NCBI RefSeq assembly: GCF_013087515.1
Contig: NZ_JABFCN010000016.1
Span: 62,001-126,000, forward strand
DNA length: 64,000 nt
Origin: Rhizobium sophorae
Lineage (GTDB): Bacteria; Pseudomonadota; Alphaproteobacteria; Rhizobiales; Rhizobiaceae
Reading direction: 5' to 3'
Shown: positions 41,688 to 50,207 of the stretch, in pieces
Numbering within the stretch: the stretch's first letter is position 1
How the letters are laid out: each line of letters starts with the position of its first letter
Made by a program: the position numbers and the translations under genes
Notes under the pieces: generated by a model
Database searches by the model: none
Seen by the model: only the letters and a program-made list of their open reading frames with translations
What the model was told of the DNA's origin: nothing

Positions 41688-41759
41688 CGGAGGCTGCTCT
41701 TGCTGTGATGGCTGATCTTATCGGAGGAATAGCGCGACGGGGATTCGAAAGGTGCTTCC

Positions 41760-42080
41760 GTGACCTACATCATCTTTGCGTTTGCTGCCCTCTTCGAGAT
41801 CGCCGGCTGCTTTGCCTTCTGGGCATGGCTGAAGCTCGAAAAGCCCGTCTGGTGGCTGGCGCCGGGCATGGTCTCGCTGGCGCTTTTCGCCTGGCTTCTG
41901 ACGCTGGTGCCGAGCGAGGCTGCCGGCCGTACCTTCGCGGCCTACGGCGGCATTTATATCCTCGCCTCGCTGCTCTGGCTGTGGCTGATCGAGAGCCGCG
42001 TGCCTGATCGTTACGATATCGGCGGCGCGCTGATCTGCCTTGCCGGCGCCAGCCTTATCCTCTTCGCGCCGAGAGGCTGA
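41760..42080 (+). CDS. YnfA/UPF0060 family membrane protein
   Basis: A 106-residue protein of four membrane helices, starting at GTG with AAAGG upstream. The helices are near 2-22, 30-50, 58-78 and 85-104. [14 protein letters not shown] and [16 protein letters not shown] are diagnostic of UPF0060 (YnfA), a relative of small multidrug resistance transporters. A transport role is plausible but unproven. It is followed 41 bases later by the YedK-like gene. Confidence 0.92.
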   Translation: MTYIIFAFAALFEIAGCFAFWAWLKLEKPVWWLAPGMVSLALFAWLLTLVPSEAAGRTFAAYGGIYILASLLWLWLIESRVPDRYDIGGALICLAGASLILFAPRG

Positions 42081-42121
42081 GGCGTCTTGACCGGATACGA
42101 GCCGGGTGCAAAGACAGACCG

Positions 42122-42886
42122 ATGTGTGGACGTTTCGCCCTGACAGTCTCCAGCGTCGAGCTGAGCGATTTTTTCTCCGGTCTCGATCTCAACGATTTTC
42201 CGGCGCGCTACAACATAGCGCCGACGCAGCCGATCCTCGTCGTCATATCGGGCGAGGGTAGGGAGCAGGGCAGCAACTTGGCCGACCGGCGTGCCGTACT
42301 CGTGCGCTGGGGCCTTACGCCGGGCTGGGTCAAGGATCCGAGAGATTTCCCGCTGCTGATCAACGCGCGCTCCGAAACCGCGATTGGCAAGGCCTCTTTC
42401 CGCGCCGCCATGCGTCACCGCCGCGTGCTCATTCCAGCCTCCGGTTTCTATGAATGGCATAGGCCGTCGAAAGAAAGCGGGGAGAAGCCGCAGGCCTACT
42501 GGATCAGGCCGCGGCAGGGCGGGGTGATCGCCTTTGCCGGGTTGATGGAGACATGGTCCTCGGCCGACGGCTCCGAGGTCGATACCGGTGCGATCCTGAC
42601 GACGTCAGCCAATTCGGGCATTTCAGCGATCCATGATCGCATGCCTGTCGTCATCAAGCCCGAAGATTTTTCGCGCTGGCTCGATTGCAAGACGCAGGAA
42701 CCGCGCGAGGTGGTCGACCTGATGCAGCCGGTTCAGGATGATTTCTTCGAGGCCGTACCGGTCTCCGACAAGGTCAACAAGGTTGCCAATATGGGTCCCG
42801 ACCTGCAGGAGCCGGTCGTCATCGAAAAGCCGTTGAAGGCGCCCGACAAGCACAAGCCTGACGACGGCCAGCTCAGCTTCTTCTAA
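42122..42886 (+). CDS. SOS response-associated peptidase (YedK/HMCES family)
   Basis: A 254-residue SRAP-domain protein that protects abasic sites in single-stranded DNA by forming a thiazolidine crosslink through Cys2 (MCGRFAL). The remaining active-site pieces are present: Asn in RYNIAPTQ, Glu in PASGFYEW and His in IHDRMPVV. The C-terminus is extended with a charged tail (KPLKAPDKHKPDDGQLSFF). The ATG must be the true start because Cys2 has to be exposed after Met removal. Confidence 0.95.
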   Translation: MCGRFALTVSSVELSDFFSGLDLNDFPARYNIAPTQPILVVISGEGREQGSNLADRRAVLVRWGLTPGWVKDPRDFPLLINARSETAIGKASFRAAMRHRRVLIPASGFYEWHRPSKESGEKPQAYWIRPRQGGVIAFAGLMETWSSADGSEVDTGAILTTSANSGISAIHDRMPVVIKPEDFSRWLDCKTQEPREVVDLMQPVQDDFFEAVPVSDKVNKVANMGPDLQEPVVIEKPLKAPDKHKPDDGQLSFF

Positions 42887-43105
42887 ACACTATCCGCTAT
42901 AGCTGCAGGCCCGTCGGCGACCGATCGGCGCCGACGTCTCAGATGAGCGTCGGCGATGCGTCGCTTCGTCCATCAGGTTTTTCGGGTTGTGCTTATGTCG
43001 CCAGAGTGTTGTCGGGAGACCTCCGGCGATCGCCTCGTCATTCACTTCGTCAGCGGTGCCTAACACATGTAACCCGAAAGCACGCATGATTCCAATTTGA
43101 AGCCT

Positions 43106-43126
43106 TCCGCCTCAAGCGGATTTTTT
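43106..43126 (+). terminator. Plus-strand intrinsic terminator 220 bases after the YedK-like gene
   Basis: TCCGC-CTCAA-GCGGA followed by TTTTTT. It overlaps the stop codon of the opposing 48-residue gene (43112-43114). It could end the YedK-like transcript or a separate small RNA from 42887-43126. Confidence 0.65.
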
Positions 43127-43258
43127 GACGCTGGTCGGCTTATGCTTCGCCATCAGCGACGCTGCGGCAACAGCCTTCAGGCCGACGGGGCGATAGTTGG
43201 CGGCGAGATCTGGCTTGGCCGTCTGCTGTTCGCCGGTACTGCTCTTCTTCGAAGTCAC
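43112..43258 (-). CDS. Small basic protein (48 aa), unknown function
   Basis: A 48-codon gene starting GTG with AAGGAG 7 bases upstream. The product begins MTSKKSSTGEQQTAKPDLAA and contains NYRPVGLKAVAAA, ending KHKPTSVKKSA. It is Lys/Ala-rich with no hydrophobic core beyond one short helix. I recall similar short proteins with the PDLAANYRPVG motif in other rhizobia but know of no function. Clear ribosome site and codon pattern support it. Confidence 0.7.
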   Translation of the reverse strand: MTSKKSSTGEQQTAKPDLAANYRPVGLKAVAAASLMAKHKPTSVKKSA

Positions 43259-43591
43259 GATACTCTCCTTACGTGGTTCTTCCCTGGGTAATTTATAGTT
43301 TGATGTTTCGTCACGAATAGCGACAAAACGGGGGCGCTGCTTATCAGGATTTGTAAACGCCCACCATAATTCGCGAGGCTTAACTGAAGCCTATGTTGGT
43401 TAATACTTACTGAAGAGAGCAGTTCCAATAAAAGTCCGACAGCGGTTTTCTGGGGAAAAGCACGGAATAGTTTTCACTCGGACAAGCGCAGAGTTTTCTC
43501 CGGGGAAAGCGCATGCTTTTCCCGGGGATACGTCTCAACGAAGGGAGAGAAGCATTTCCGTCATTCGGTGAAATCCGGAAATGTTCGGAGA
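43259..43591. other. 333-base region with repeated TTTTC/GGGGAAA motifs
   Basis: No gene seen. GTTTTCTGGGGAAAAGC near 43447, GTTTTCTCCGGGGAAAGC near 43493 and GCTTTTCCCGGGG near 43515 are variants of one motif; the last two pair as a hairpin (43500-43527). The region holds the promoter of the 48-residue gene and the end of the pssA transcript. Confidence 0.5.
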
Positions 43592-44437
43592 TCAGATATG
43601 CCGGCCGATATCGTCGTCGCCGATGCCGGGTTCCTCGATCGTCAGCGTCCCGTATTTCCGCCGCCATTTTCGTGCGCCGAAGGGGAGCGATATGAGGTAG
43701 GCGGCAACGGTGAAGACCATCACCTCCCAGGTGTAGCTCATCAGCAGAGCCACATAGAGCACGACGCCGAGCATCATCGGCAGCACGAGATCGCGCCGCA
43801 AGCGATTGCCTTCCGATTTTCCCGACCAGACCGGCAGCCGGCTGATCAGCAGGAAGGCGATGACCACCGTGTAGATCGACGAGAGATAGGCGAAGGTGCG
43901 GTCCGTCGCCAGCCCGAGGAAGCCGAGATAGACCGGCAAGAGCACCAGCATGGCGCCGGCCGGCGCCGGCACGCCGACGAAATATTCCGATTGCCAGCTC
44001 GCCTTGTTCTCGCGTTCGGCCATGACATTGAAGCGGGCGAGGCGAAGCCCGGCGGCGATCGCATAGATCAGGGCGGCAATCCAGCCGAGCGAACGCGCCT
44101 GGTCGAGAGCGAAGACATAGACGACGAGGGCGGGTGCGACACCGAAATTGACGATGTCGGCAAGCGAATCCATCTGCGCCCCGAACTTCGAGGTCGCCTT
44201 CATCAGCCGCGCCACTCGCCCGTCGATGCCGTCGAGGAAGGCGGCGAGCAGCACCATGGCGACGGCGAGTTCATAACGGTTCTCGAAAGCCAGCCGGATG
44301 CCGGTCAGCCCGGCGCAGATCGCCAGAATGGTGATCAGGTTCGGAAAGACGAGCCGGAGCGGGATTTCGCGCAGACGCGGGCCGCGGGCGGAATCATCAG
44401 GTCCATTGGGCTCGAAGGGCGGAAAGGGCGTTTCCAT
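43592..44437 (-). CDS. pssA: CDP-diacylglycerol-serine O-phosphatidyltransferase
   Basis: A 281-residue integral membrane enzyme making phosphatidylserine. The CDP-alcohol phosphotransferase motif D-G-x2-A/G-R-x8-G-x3-D-x3-D is present as DGIDGRVARL followed by FGAQMDSLAD (about residues 70-92). About 7-8 membrane helices follow. It is the type II PssA found in rhizobia. It lies 10 bases after psd, so the two successive steps to phosphatidylethanolamine are in one operon. Confidence 0.95.
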   Translation of the reverse strand: METPFPPFEPNGPDDSARGPRLREIPLRLVFPNLITILAICAGLTGIRLAFENRYELAVAMVLLAAFLDGIDGRVARLMKATSKFGAQMDSLADIVNFGVAPALVVYVFALDQARSLGWIAALIYAIAAGLRLARFNVMAERENKASWQSEYFVGVPAPAGAMLVLLPVYLGFLGLATDRTFAYLSSIYTVVIAFLLISRLPVWSGKSEGNRLRRDLVLPMMLGVVLYVALLMSYTWEVMVFTVAAYLISLPFGARKWRRKYGTLTIEEPGIGDDDIGRHI

Positions 44438-44447
44438 ATCGACGTTC

Positions 44448-45146
44448 CTAGCTGCGGCGGCTGATGACGGGACCCTTGGCGGAGGCGAATTCGGCGATCA
44501 CGGTTTCTCCCGCAACCGCCGTCTGGCCAAGCGCGACGCGTGGCGCAGCACCGGCGGGCAGGAACACATCGAGCCGCGAGCCGAAACGGATCAGCCCGAA
44601 GCGCTCGCCGGCATCCACCGGCTCGTTGGGGTTCGCCCAGCAAAGGATGCGCCGCGCCACCAGGCCGGCGATCTGCACCACGCCGATCTGGCCGTGGCCG
44701 GTTTCGATCACCAGCCCGTTGCGCTCATTGTCTTCGCTCGCCTTGTCGAGCTCGGCGTTGACGAAGCTCCCGGAGCGGTAGTTGATGCTGACGATGCGCC
44801 CGCGCATCGGCGCTCGGTTCACGTGGCAATTGAAGACGTTCATGAAGACGGAGATGCGCAGCATCGGCTCGGAGCCGAGGTTGAGCTCGGCCGGCGGGGT
44901 CACCATCTGGATCGCCGAAACCTTGCCGTCGGCGGGAGAGATCACCAGATCGTCGTCCTGCGGGGTCATGCGTTCGGGATCACGGAAGAAATAGGCGCAC
45001 CAGAGCGTGAAGATCATGCCGATCCAGAAGAGCGGCTTGAAGATCCAGCCCAGGACCAGCGACGCGACGAAAAAGGCGGCAACGAAGGGATAACCTTCCT
45101 TGTGCACGGGGACGATCGTGTTACGAACCGTGTTGAACAGGCTCAT
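44448..45146 (-). CDS. psd: Phosphatidylserine decarboxylase proenzyme
   Basis: A 232-residue pyruvoyl-dependent decarboxylase of the short (PSD-A, archaeal/alphaproteobacterial) type, converting phosphatidylserine to phosphatidylethanolamine. Self-cleavage is expected at Gly-Ser in RFGSRLDVF (near residue 190), creating the pyruvoyl group. An N-terminal membrane segment ([14 protein letters not shown]) and [10 protein letters not shown] are typical. AAGGAG lies upstream of the start MSLFNTV. First gene of the psd-pssA pair. Confidence 0.95.
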   Translation of the reverse strand: MSLFNTVRNTIVPVHKEGYPFVAAFFVASLVLGWIFKPLFWIGMIFTLWCAYFFRDPERMTPQDDDLVISPADGKVSAIQMVTPPAELNLGSEPMLRISVFMNVFNCHVNRAPMRGRIVSINYRSGSFVNAELDKASEDNERNGLVIETGHGQIGVVQIAGLVARRILCWANPNEPVDAGERFGLIRFGSRLDVFLPAGAAPRVALGQTAVAGETVIAEFASAKGPVISRRS

Positions 45147-45280
45147 GGCTGCCGGTCTCCTTGCGTTTTCATTTTTGCTGGTTAGCGAAAAACCGTCTCT
45201 GGGGCAATGCTGTGGCCTCGGCCCTGGTTCCCGCGCCGGGGTTCTGAACAACAAAAGCCGGCCGGCGTCGGTTTACCCTG

Positions 45281-47158
45281 TCAGCTTGCCGGAGCAAGCC
45301 GCGTTATCACGCCGAGGTCGTCGCTTTCGCGCACCTGCTTCAGATGTTCCTCCGCCTGTGTGGCCTCGCGCTGGCGGTTCCACATCGAAGCATAAAGGCC
45401 GTTCCTTTCGAGGAGGGCGGCATGTGTTCCGCGCTCGGCGATCTCGCCGCTTTTGAGCACGATGATTTCATCGGCGCCGATCACCGTCGAAAGCCGGTGG
45501 GCGATGACCAGTGTCGTGCGGTTCTTCGAAACCAGGTCGAGTGCCTCCTGGATCTCCCGTTCCGTCGTCGTGTCAAGCGCCGACGTGGCCTCGTCGAGGA
45601 TCAGGATCGGTGGCGCCTTGAGAATGGTGCGGGCGATCGCCACCCGTTGTTTCTCGCCGCCCGAAAGCTTCAGCCCGCGCTCGCCGACCTTGGTTTCGAA
45701 ACCCTCAGGCAGCGTTTCGATGAAATGCGCGATCTGCGCCACCTCGGCGGCGGCAAAGACCTCGCCGTCGCTGGCCGATGTGCGGCCGTAGCGGATGTTG
45801 TAGGCGACTGTGTCGTTAAAGAGCACGGTATCCTGCGGCACCATGCCGATCACCGAGCGCAGGCTCTTCTGCGTCACCGTGCGGATATCCTGACCGTCGA
45901 CGGTGATTGCGCCGCTCTGGATATCGTAGAAACGATAGAGCAGGCGCGACAGCGTCGATTTGCCCGCGCCCGACGGGCCGACGACGGCGACCGTCTTGCC
46001 GGCCGGCACTTCGAAGGAAATGCCCTTCAGTATCGGACGGGCAGCATCATAGGCGAAGTGCACGTCCTTGAAGGAAATCGCGCCCTGGCCGATCCGCAGT
46101 TCGGTCGCATCGGGCGCGTCTTTGACTTCGGTCTGCACCTCAAGCAAATCGAACATCTGCTCGATGTCGGTCAGTCCCTGGCGGATTTCGCGGTAGACGA
46201 AGCCGATGAAGTTGAGCGGTACGGAAAGCTGCAGCAACATCGAATTGACGAAGACGAAATCGCCGACCGTCTGCTCGCCGCGCTGCACGGCCAGCGCCGA
46301 CAGCACCAGCATGATCGTCGTGCCGATGCCGAAGATGACGCCCTGGCCGAAATTCAGCCAGCCGAGCGAGGTCCAGACATCGGTCGCCGCCTTCTCGTAG
46401 CGTTCCATCGATTTGTCGAAACGCTTTGCCTCCATCTCCTCATTGCCAAAATATTTGACGGTCTCGAAATTGAGGAGAGAGTCGATCGCCTTGGTGTTGG
46501 CGTCGGTATCGCTGTCGTTCATCGACCGGCGGATGGCGATGCGCCAATCGGATGCGCGGATCGTGAACCAGATATAGGCCCAGACGGTGAAGGCGGTAAC
46601 GGCGAGATAGGAGAAGCCGTAGCCCCACCAGAAGATCGCTGCCGTCAGCAGGAATTCGATGACGGTCGGGACCGAATTGAGGATCGTGAAGCGCACGATC
46701 GTCTCGATACCCTTGGTGCCGCGCTCGATAATGCGCGACAGCCCGCCGGTCTTGCGCTCTAGATGGAAGCGCAGCGACAGCTCGTGCATGTGCACGAAGG
46801 TCCTGTAGGCGAGCTGGCGCACGGCATGTTGTCCGACACTGGCAAAGAGCGCGTCGCGCAGCTGGTTGAGGCCGAGCTGGATCAGCCGGGTGATGTTATA
46901 GGCGATCACCAGCGCGATGGCGCCGGCCAGCAGCGGCGGCACTGAGCCGGCAAGATCCATCCTGCCGTTCAGCGCATCGGTCGACCATTTGAAGAAATAG
47001 GGAACGAGCAGCAGGACGAATTTGGAGATCAGCAGATAGACCGAGGCCCAGACGACGCGCATTTTCAAGTCGGGCCGGCCGGCCGGCCACATATAGGGCC
47101 AGAGGTTGAGAAGCGTCTGCGCCAGGTTGGATTCCGAGACTGTCTTGCCGTTTGCCAT
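45281..47158 (-). CDS. Atm1/ABCB7-like ABC exporter (fused permease-ATPase)
   Basis: A 625-residue half-transporter with a six-helix membrane domain (about 40-330) and a C-terminal ATPase (about 375-610). Walker A is GPSGAGKST, the signature is LSGGEKQRVAIAR and Walker B is ILILDEATSALD. The sequence resembles the Atm1-type family that exports glutathione-linked metals or sulphur species (KTVSESNLAQTLLNLWPYMWP at the N-terminus, RDALFASVGQHAVRQLAYRT). The start is chosen by GGAG 6 bases upstream. It lies 134 bases upstream of psd on the same strand. Confidence 0.9.
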   Translation of the reverse strand: MANGKTVSESNLAQTLLNLWPYMWPAGRPDLKMRVVWASVYLLISKFVLLLVPYFFKWSTDALNGRMDLAGSVPPLLAGAIALVIAYNITRLIQLGLNQLRDALFASVGQHAVRQLAYRTFVHMHELSLRFHLERKTGGLSRIIERGTKGIETIVRFTILNSVPTVIEFLLTAAIFWWGYGFSYLAVTAFTVWAYIWFTIRASDWRIAIRRSMNDSDTDANTKAIDSLLNFETVKYFGNEEMEAKRFDKSMERYEKAATDVWTSLGWLNFGQGVIFGIGTTIMLVLSALAVQRGEQTVGDFVFVNSMLLQLSVPLNFIGFVYREIRQGLTDIEQMFDLLEVQTEVKDAPDATELRIGQGAISFKDVHFAYDAARPILKGISFEVPAGKTVAVVGPSGAGKSTLSRLLYRFYDIQSGAITVDGQDIRTVTQKSLRSVIGMVPQDTVLFNDTVAYNIRYGRTSASDGEVFAAAEVAQIAHFIETLPEGFETKVGERGLKLSGGEKQRVAIARTILKAPPILILDEATSALDTTTEREIQEALDLVSKNRTTLVIAHRLSTVIGADEIIVLKSGEIAERGTHAALLERNGLYASMWNRQREATQAEEHLKQVRESDDLGVITRLAPAS

Positions 47159-47325
47159 GCTTGTCTCCAGCCCGGATGGGCTTGCCGCGATTGCGGCGCT
47201 TCGATGCCGGCAAGAGCGCGGAACCGGGACGTGCCTGAAAGCGCTTCCCACAACCCGCAGCCGCCACCGCCAGATAGGGTGCCGGGCGGACGAATACAAC
47301 AATTGTTGGGGCAAGGAAACGACGC

Positions 47326-47350
47326 GGCCGGGCGCTTATCCCGCCCGGCC
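47326..47350 (-). terminator. GC-rich hairpin after the LysM gene
   Basis: GGCCGGGCG (47326-47334) pairs with CGCCCGGCC (47342-47350). It is strong but not followed by a clean U-run on either strand, so it may work only partly. Confidence 0.45.
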
Positions 47351-47370
47351 TTGTCGTGTTGTTTTGCAGC

Positions 47371-49398
47371 TTAGAGATGCTGGCCGGACATACGCTTGCG
47401 GTGCAGCTCTTCGGCATTCGGCAATACATCCTTCGGCAGGCCGAAGATCTGACCGGGGCGAATGCGATCGGGATTCATGATCTTGTCCTCGTTGGCGATG
47501 TAGATCGTCGTATAACGAACGCCGAGGCCATAGGTGCGGCGCGAGATCTGCCACAGCGTGTCGCCGCGGCGAATGATGACCGCTGCGTTGTTTGCCGTCA
47601 GCGGCGCCTGTTCGATCGTCTTCGGCTGGTTGCTTCCGACATCGTTTGCAGATGGCGTTGCCGGCGCGGGTGCAGCGGTGAGTTCGGCGATCATCCCGCC
47701 CAGCTTGTCGAGTGCGGCGCCGACGGACTTCGCATCCCCAGGCAAGCCTTGCAGCAGCTTCAGCGCATTGCCGGCGATCTGCGAGGAGGAGCCGGACGTT
47801 TGCTTGAAGACATCTGGCGCATCGGCGGCCGGACGGAAGTCGGCGACGGAGCGCAGCGCGAATTCCGTTGCCGAGCGCGCCGCCGCAAGCTGTTCGGCCC
47901 CGGGCAGCTTGCCATCGGCAAATAGCCCCTTCAGCAGCCCGAAGGCCTTGCCGACTTCTGCTTTGAGTTTGCCGAGCTCGCCTTCGTCGAGCGGCACCAT
48001 CGAGGAAGCACCGTTCGCGTCGGCGGGCGCCGATTGCGCGGCAACCCTCACCTGATCGCCGGCCGGGCGATTGAAATTCACCGCCGCACGCACGATCACC
48101 TTGCCTGCGGGATCGACGACATCAACGCGGATTTTGTGGTCGCCGACCGAGAGCGCCACCACGCCGTCGATGACGAAATGGCCGTCGGAGCCGGCTGTGT
48201 CCTGGCCGACGAGGCTGTCGTCGGCATAACCGATGACCTTGGCATTGGAGCGCGTCGTGCCGGCAATGAAGATCTTGTTGCCTTCGATCTCGACGGCATT
48301 GACCATCACGTCGGGTACATTATCCGATGCTGCGGTGCCGGGAATGGCCGGCGCCGTATCAGGGCCGCCGGAGGGGGTGTCGGTGAGGTTCGGCGTCTGC
48401 AAAGCCAGCTCGCCGGTTGCTGCAGCAGTCGAGCTTTCGCCGGTTGCCGGCTTGTCAGCAGGCGGCACCGTCGGATTGGAGGCATCGGCAACTTCGGTTC
48501 CGGCCTTCGGCGCGGTGATGATGCGGCTCGCCGCGCCGGGTTTGGAAACCATGGCGAGCAGATTGGCGCCATTACCGTCTTTCGGCACGGAAATGGTCGC
48601 GACTTCTTCAGAAAGCGTGCTCTTGCCGTCCTTGCCCGTGAACTTCAGCACGAGCTGGTGGTCGCCGGCCGGAAGCGGATCGTCGAGAACGGCAGCAAAA
48701 TCGCCGCTCGCATCGACATTGGCCGTCGTCACCACCTTCTCGCCGTCGAGCACCTCGAGCTTGCCGTTCGGTTCGGCGGAACCGGCAATCACCGTCGAGC
48801 CGTCGGGCTCGACGCGCAATACGTCGAAGGCCGGAAGCTTCGGGCCGGTATTTTCCGCTGCCGTATTCGCCCCAGGGGCGGTGTTCGGCGCACCGGTCAG
48901 CGCAACCTCGGCCTTGGCGATCGCGGCAAGCGCATCGGCGATGTTCTCTGGCAGCGACCGGACGATGGCGAGCGCCTTCGCGCCACCGTCCTTGGCCTTG
49001 GCGGCAAGGGTCTGGGTCGCGGGATCGAGGCCCTCGGGAATGGTGAATTCGGCAAGCGCGGTCAGCGCGTTGACGGCCTTGGTCTTGGCGGCAGTGAAGA
49101 CATCGATGGCCGGGCCTTTGCCGTCGGCAAACAGCGCCTTGAGCTCACTGAGCGATACGCCGGCATCGGCCGAAAGGCGACCCACCTGGTCGGCGACTGC
49201 AGCCGCGTCGCCCACGGCGGAGCGCGATGTCTTTGCCGCCTCGTTAACCGTGTTCTTGACCTCCGTGCTCGCCTGGTTGATGGCGTCGCCGACCTTGGTT
49301 GCATCGCTGCCGATGCGCGGCATGACGACAAACACCATCAGTAGGATTGCGATTGCGAGGACTGCAAGAGCCAGCAAGCCGGCACGGTTCTTCATCAT
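47371..49398 (-). CDS. LysM-domain envelope protein with duplicated module
   Basis: A 675-residue protein. One N-terminal membrane helix (about residues 7-28; LLALAVLAIAILLMVFVVM) is followed by a helical module (about 85-165), two Ig-like repeats (about 190-275 and 375-465), a second copy of the helical module (about 485-570), and a C-terminal LysM (about 620-670; IIRRGDTLWQISRRTYG, IRPGQIFGLP) that binds peptidoglycan. Long Ala/Pro/Thr linkers separate the domains. Similar LysM proteins of rhizobia are of unknown function. It probably tethers the inner membrane to the cell wall. Two adjacent ATGs (49398, 49395) both fit the GGGAG site. Confidence 0.85.
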   Translation of the reverse strand: MMKNRAGLLALAVLAIAILLMVFVVMPRIGSDATKVGDAINQASTEVKNTVNEAAKTSRSAVGDAAAVADQVGRLSADAGVSLSELKALFADGKGPAIDVFTAAKTKAVNALTALAEFTIPEGLDPATQTLAAKAKDGGAKALAIVRSLPENIADALAAIAKAEVALTGAPNTAPGANTAAENTGPKLPAFDVLRVEPDGSTVIAGSAEPNGKLEVLDGEKVVTTANVDASGDFAAVLDDPLPAGDHQLVLKFTGKDGKSTLSEEVATISVPKDGNGANLLAMVSKPGAASRIITAPKAGTEVADASNPTVPPADKPATGESSTAAATGELALQTPNLTDTPSGGPDTAPAIPGTAASDNVPDVMVNAVEIEGNKIFIAGTTRSNAKVIGYADDSLVGQDTAGSDGHFVIDGVVALSVGDHKIRVDVVDPAGKVIVRAAVNFNRPAGDQVRVAAQSAPADANGASSMVPLDEGELGKLKAEVGKAFGLLKGLFADGKLPGAEQLAAARSATEFALRSVADFRPAADAPDVFKQTSGSSSQIAGNALKLLQGLPGDAKSVGAALDKLGGMIAELTAAPAPATPSANDVGSNQPKTIEQAPLTANNAAVIIRRGDTLWQISRRTYGLGVRYTTIYIANEDKIMNPDRIRPGQIFGLPKDVLPNAEELHRKRMSGQHL

Positions 49399-49553
49399 TA
49401 TGTCTCCCAAGGCGGCAATTTGCCGTAATACCCAAAATTGCTAGCGATTCCCGTTGCTTTCCACAAGCATTCAAAGCAATTAGGCAAGCTAGGCACGCTG
49501 CTTTTCAGTCAATTTTCTTGACTGCATTGAAATGGAATAGTTGTTTTGCCCTC

Positions 49554-50177
49554 ATGACCGAACAATCTGTATCGATTCGATCCATTTGCGTTTACTGCGG
49601 CTCCAGGCCGGGACGCGATCCTTCCCACATGGCGGCCGGGCGTGCTCTCGGAAAAGAGATCGCCGAATACGGCCTGCGCCTCGTCTATGGCGGGGGTACC
49701 AAAGGCATCATGGGCGCGGTTGCCAGCGGCGTGCTTTCAGGCGGCGGTCAGGTCACGGGCATCATTCCCGAATTCCTGATCGATATGGAAGCGACTCGCC
49801 ACTCGCTCGGTCAGCTCAACGAACTCATTGTAACCCCTGACATGCATGCGCGCAAACACACCATGTTCGAGCGCTCCGACGCTTTCGTGGCACTCCCCGG
49901 CGGCATCGGCACGCTGGAGGAGATCGTCGAGATCATGACCTGGGCGCAGCTCGGCCGCCACGAGAAGCCGATGGTCTTTGCCAACGTCAACGGTTTCTGG
50001 GATCCGATGATGGAACTGATGCGCCATATGACCGAAGAGGGCTTCCTGCACACCGCCCACCGGGTGCAGCCCCTCGTCGTCGACGAGATCTCCGGCATTA
50101 TTCCGGCGATCATGGCCCAGGCAGCCCAGCTCGCCGCCGATCGCGACGGCGAGGACGAGGTGATTTCGAAGATGTAG
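49554..50177 (+). CDS. LOG family (TIGR00730) Rossmann-fold protein
   Basis: A 207-residue protein with the lysine-decarboxylase-like/LOG motifs YGGGTKGIMGAVA (near residue 45) and PGGIGTLEEI (near residue 115), which in LONELY GUY enzymes bind and cleave nucleoside 5'-monophosphates. These enzymes release free cytokinin base from its riboside phosphate, and bacterial members also act on AMP-like substrates. The ribosome site is weak. The start MTEQSVSIRSICVYCGS fits the usual family N-terminus. It is convergent with rarD. Confidence 0.92.
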   Translation: MTEQSVSIRSICVYCGSRPGRDPSHMAAGRALGKEIAEYGLRLVYGGGTKGIMGAVASGVLSGGGQVTGIIPEFLIDMEATRHSLGQLNELIVTPDMHARKHTMFERSDAFVALPGGIGTLEEIVEIMTWAQLGRHEKPMVFANVNGFWDPMMELMRHMTEEGFLHTAHRVQPLVVDEISGIIPAIMAQAAQLAADRDGEDEVISKM

Positions 50178-50207
50178 GTGCGCGCGGCGTCGGAGATGCT
50201 CGCGGCT

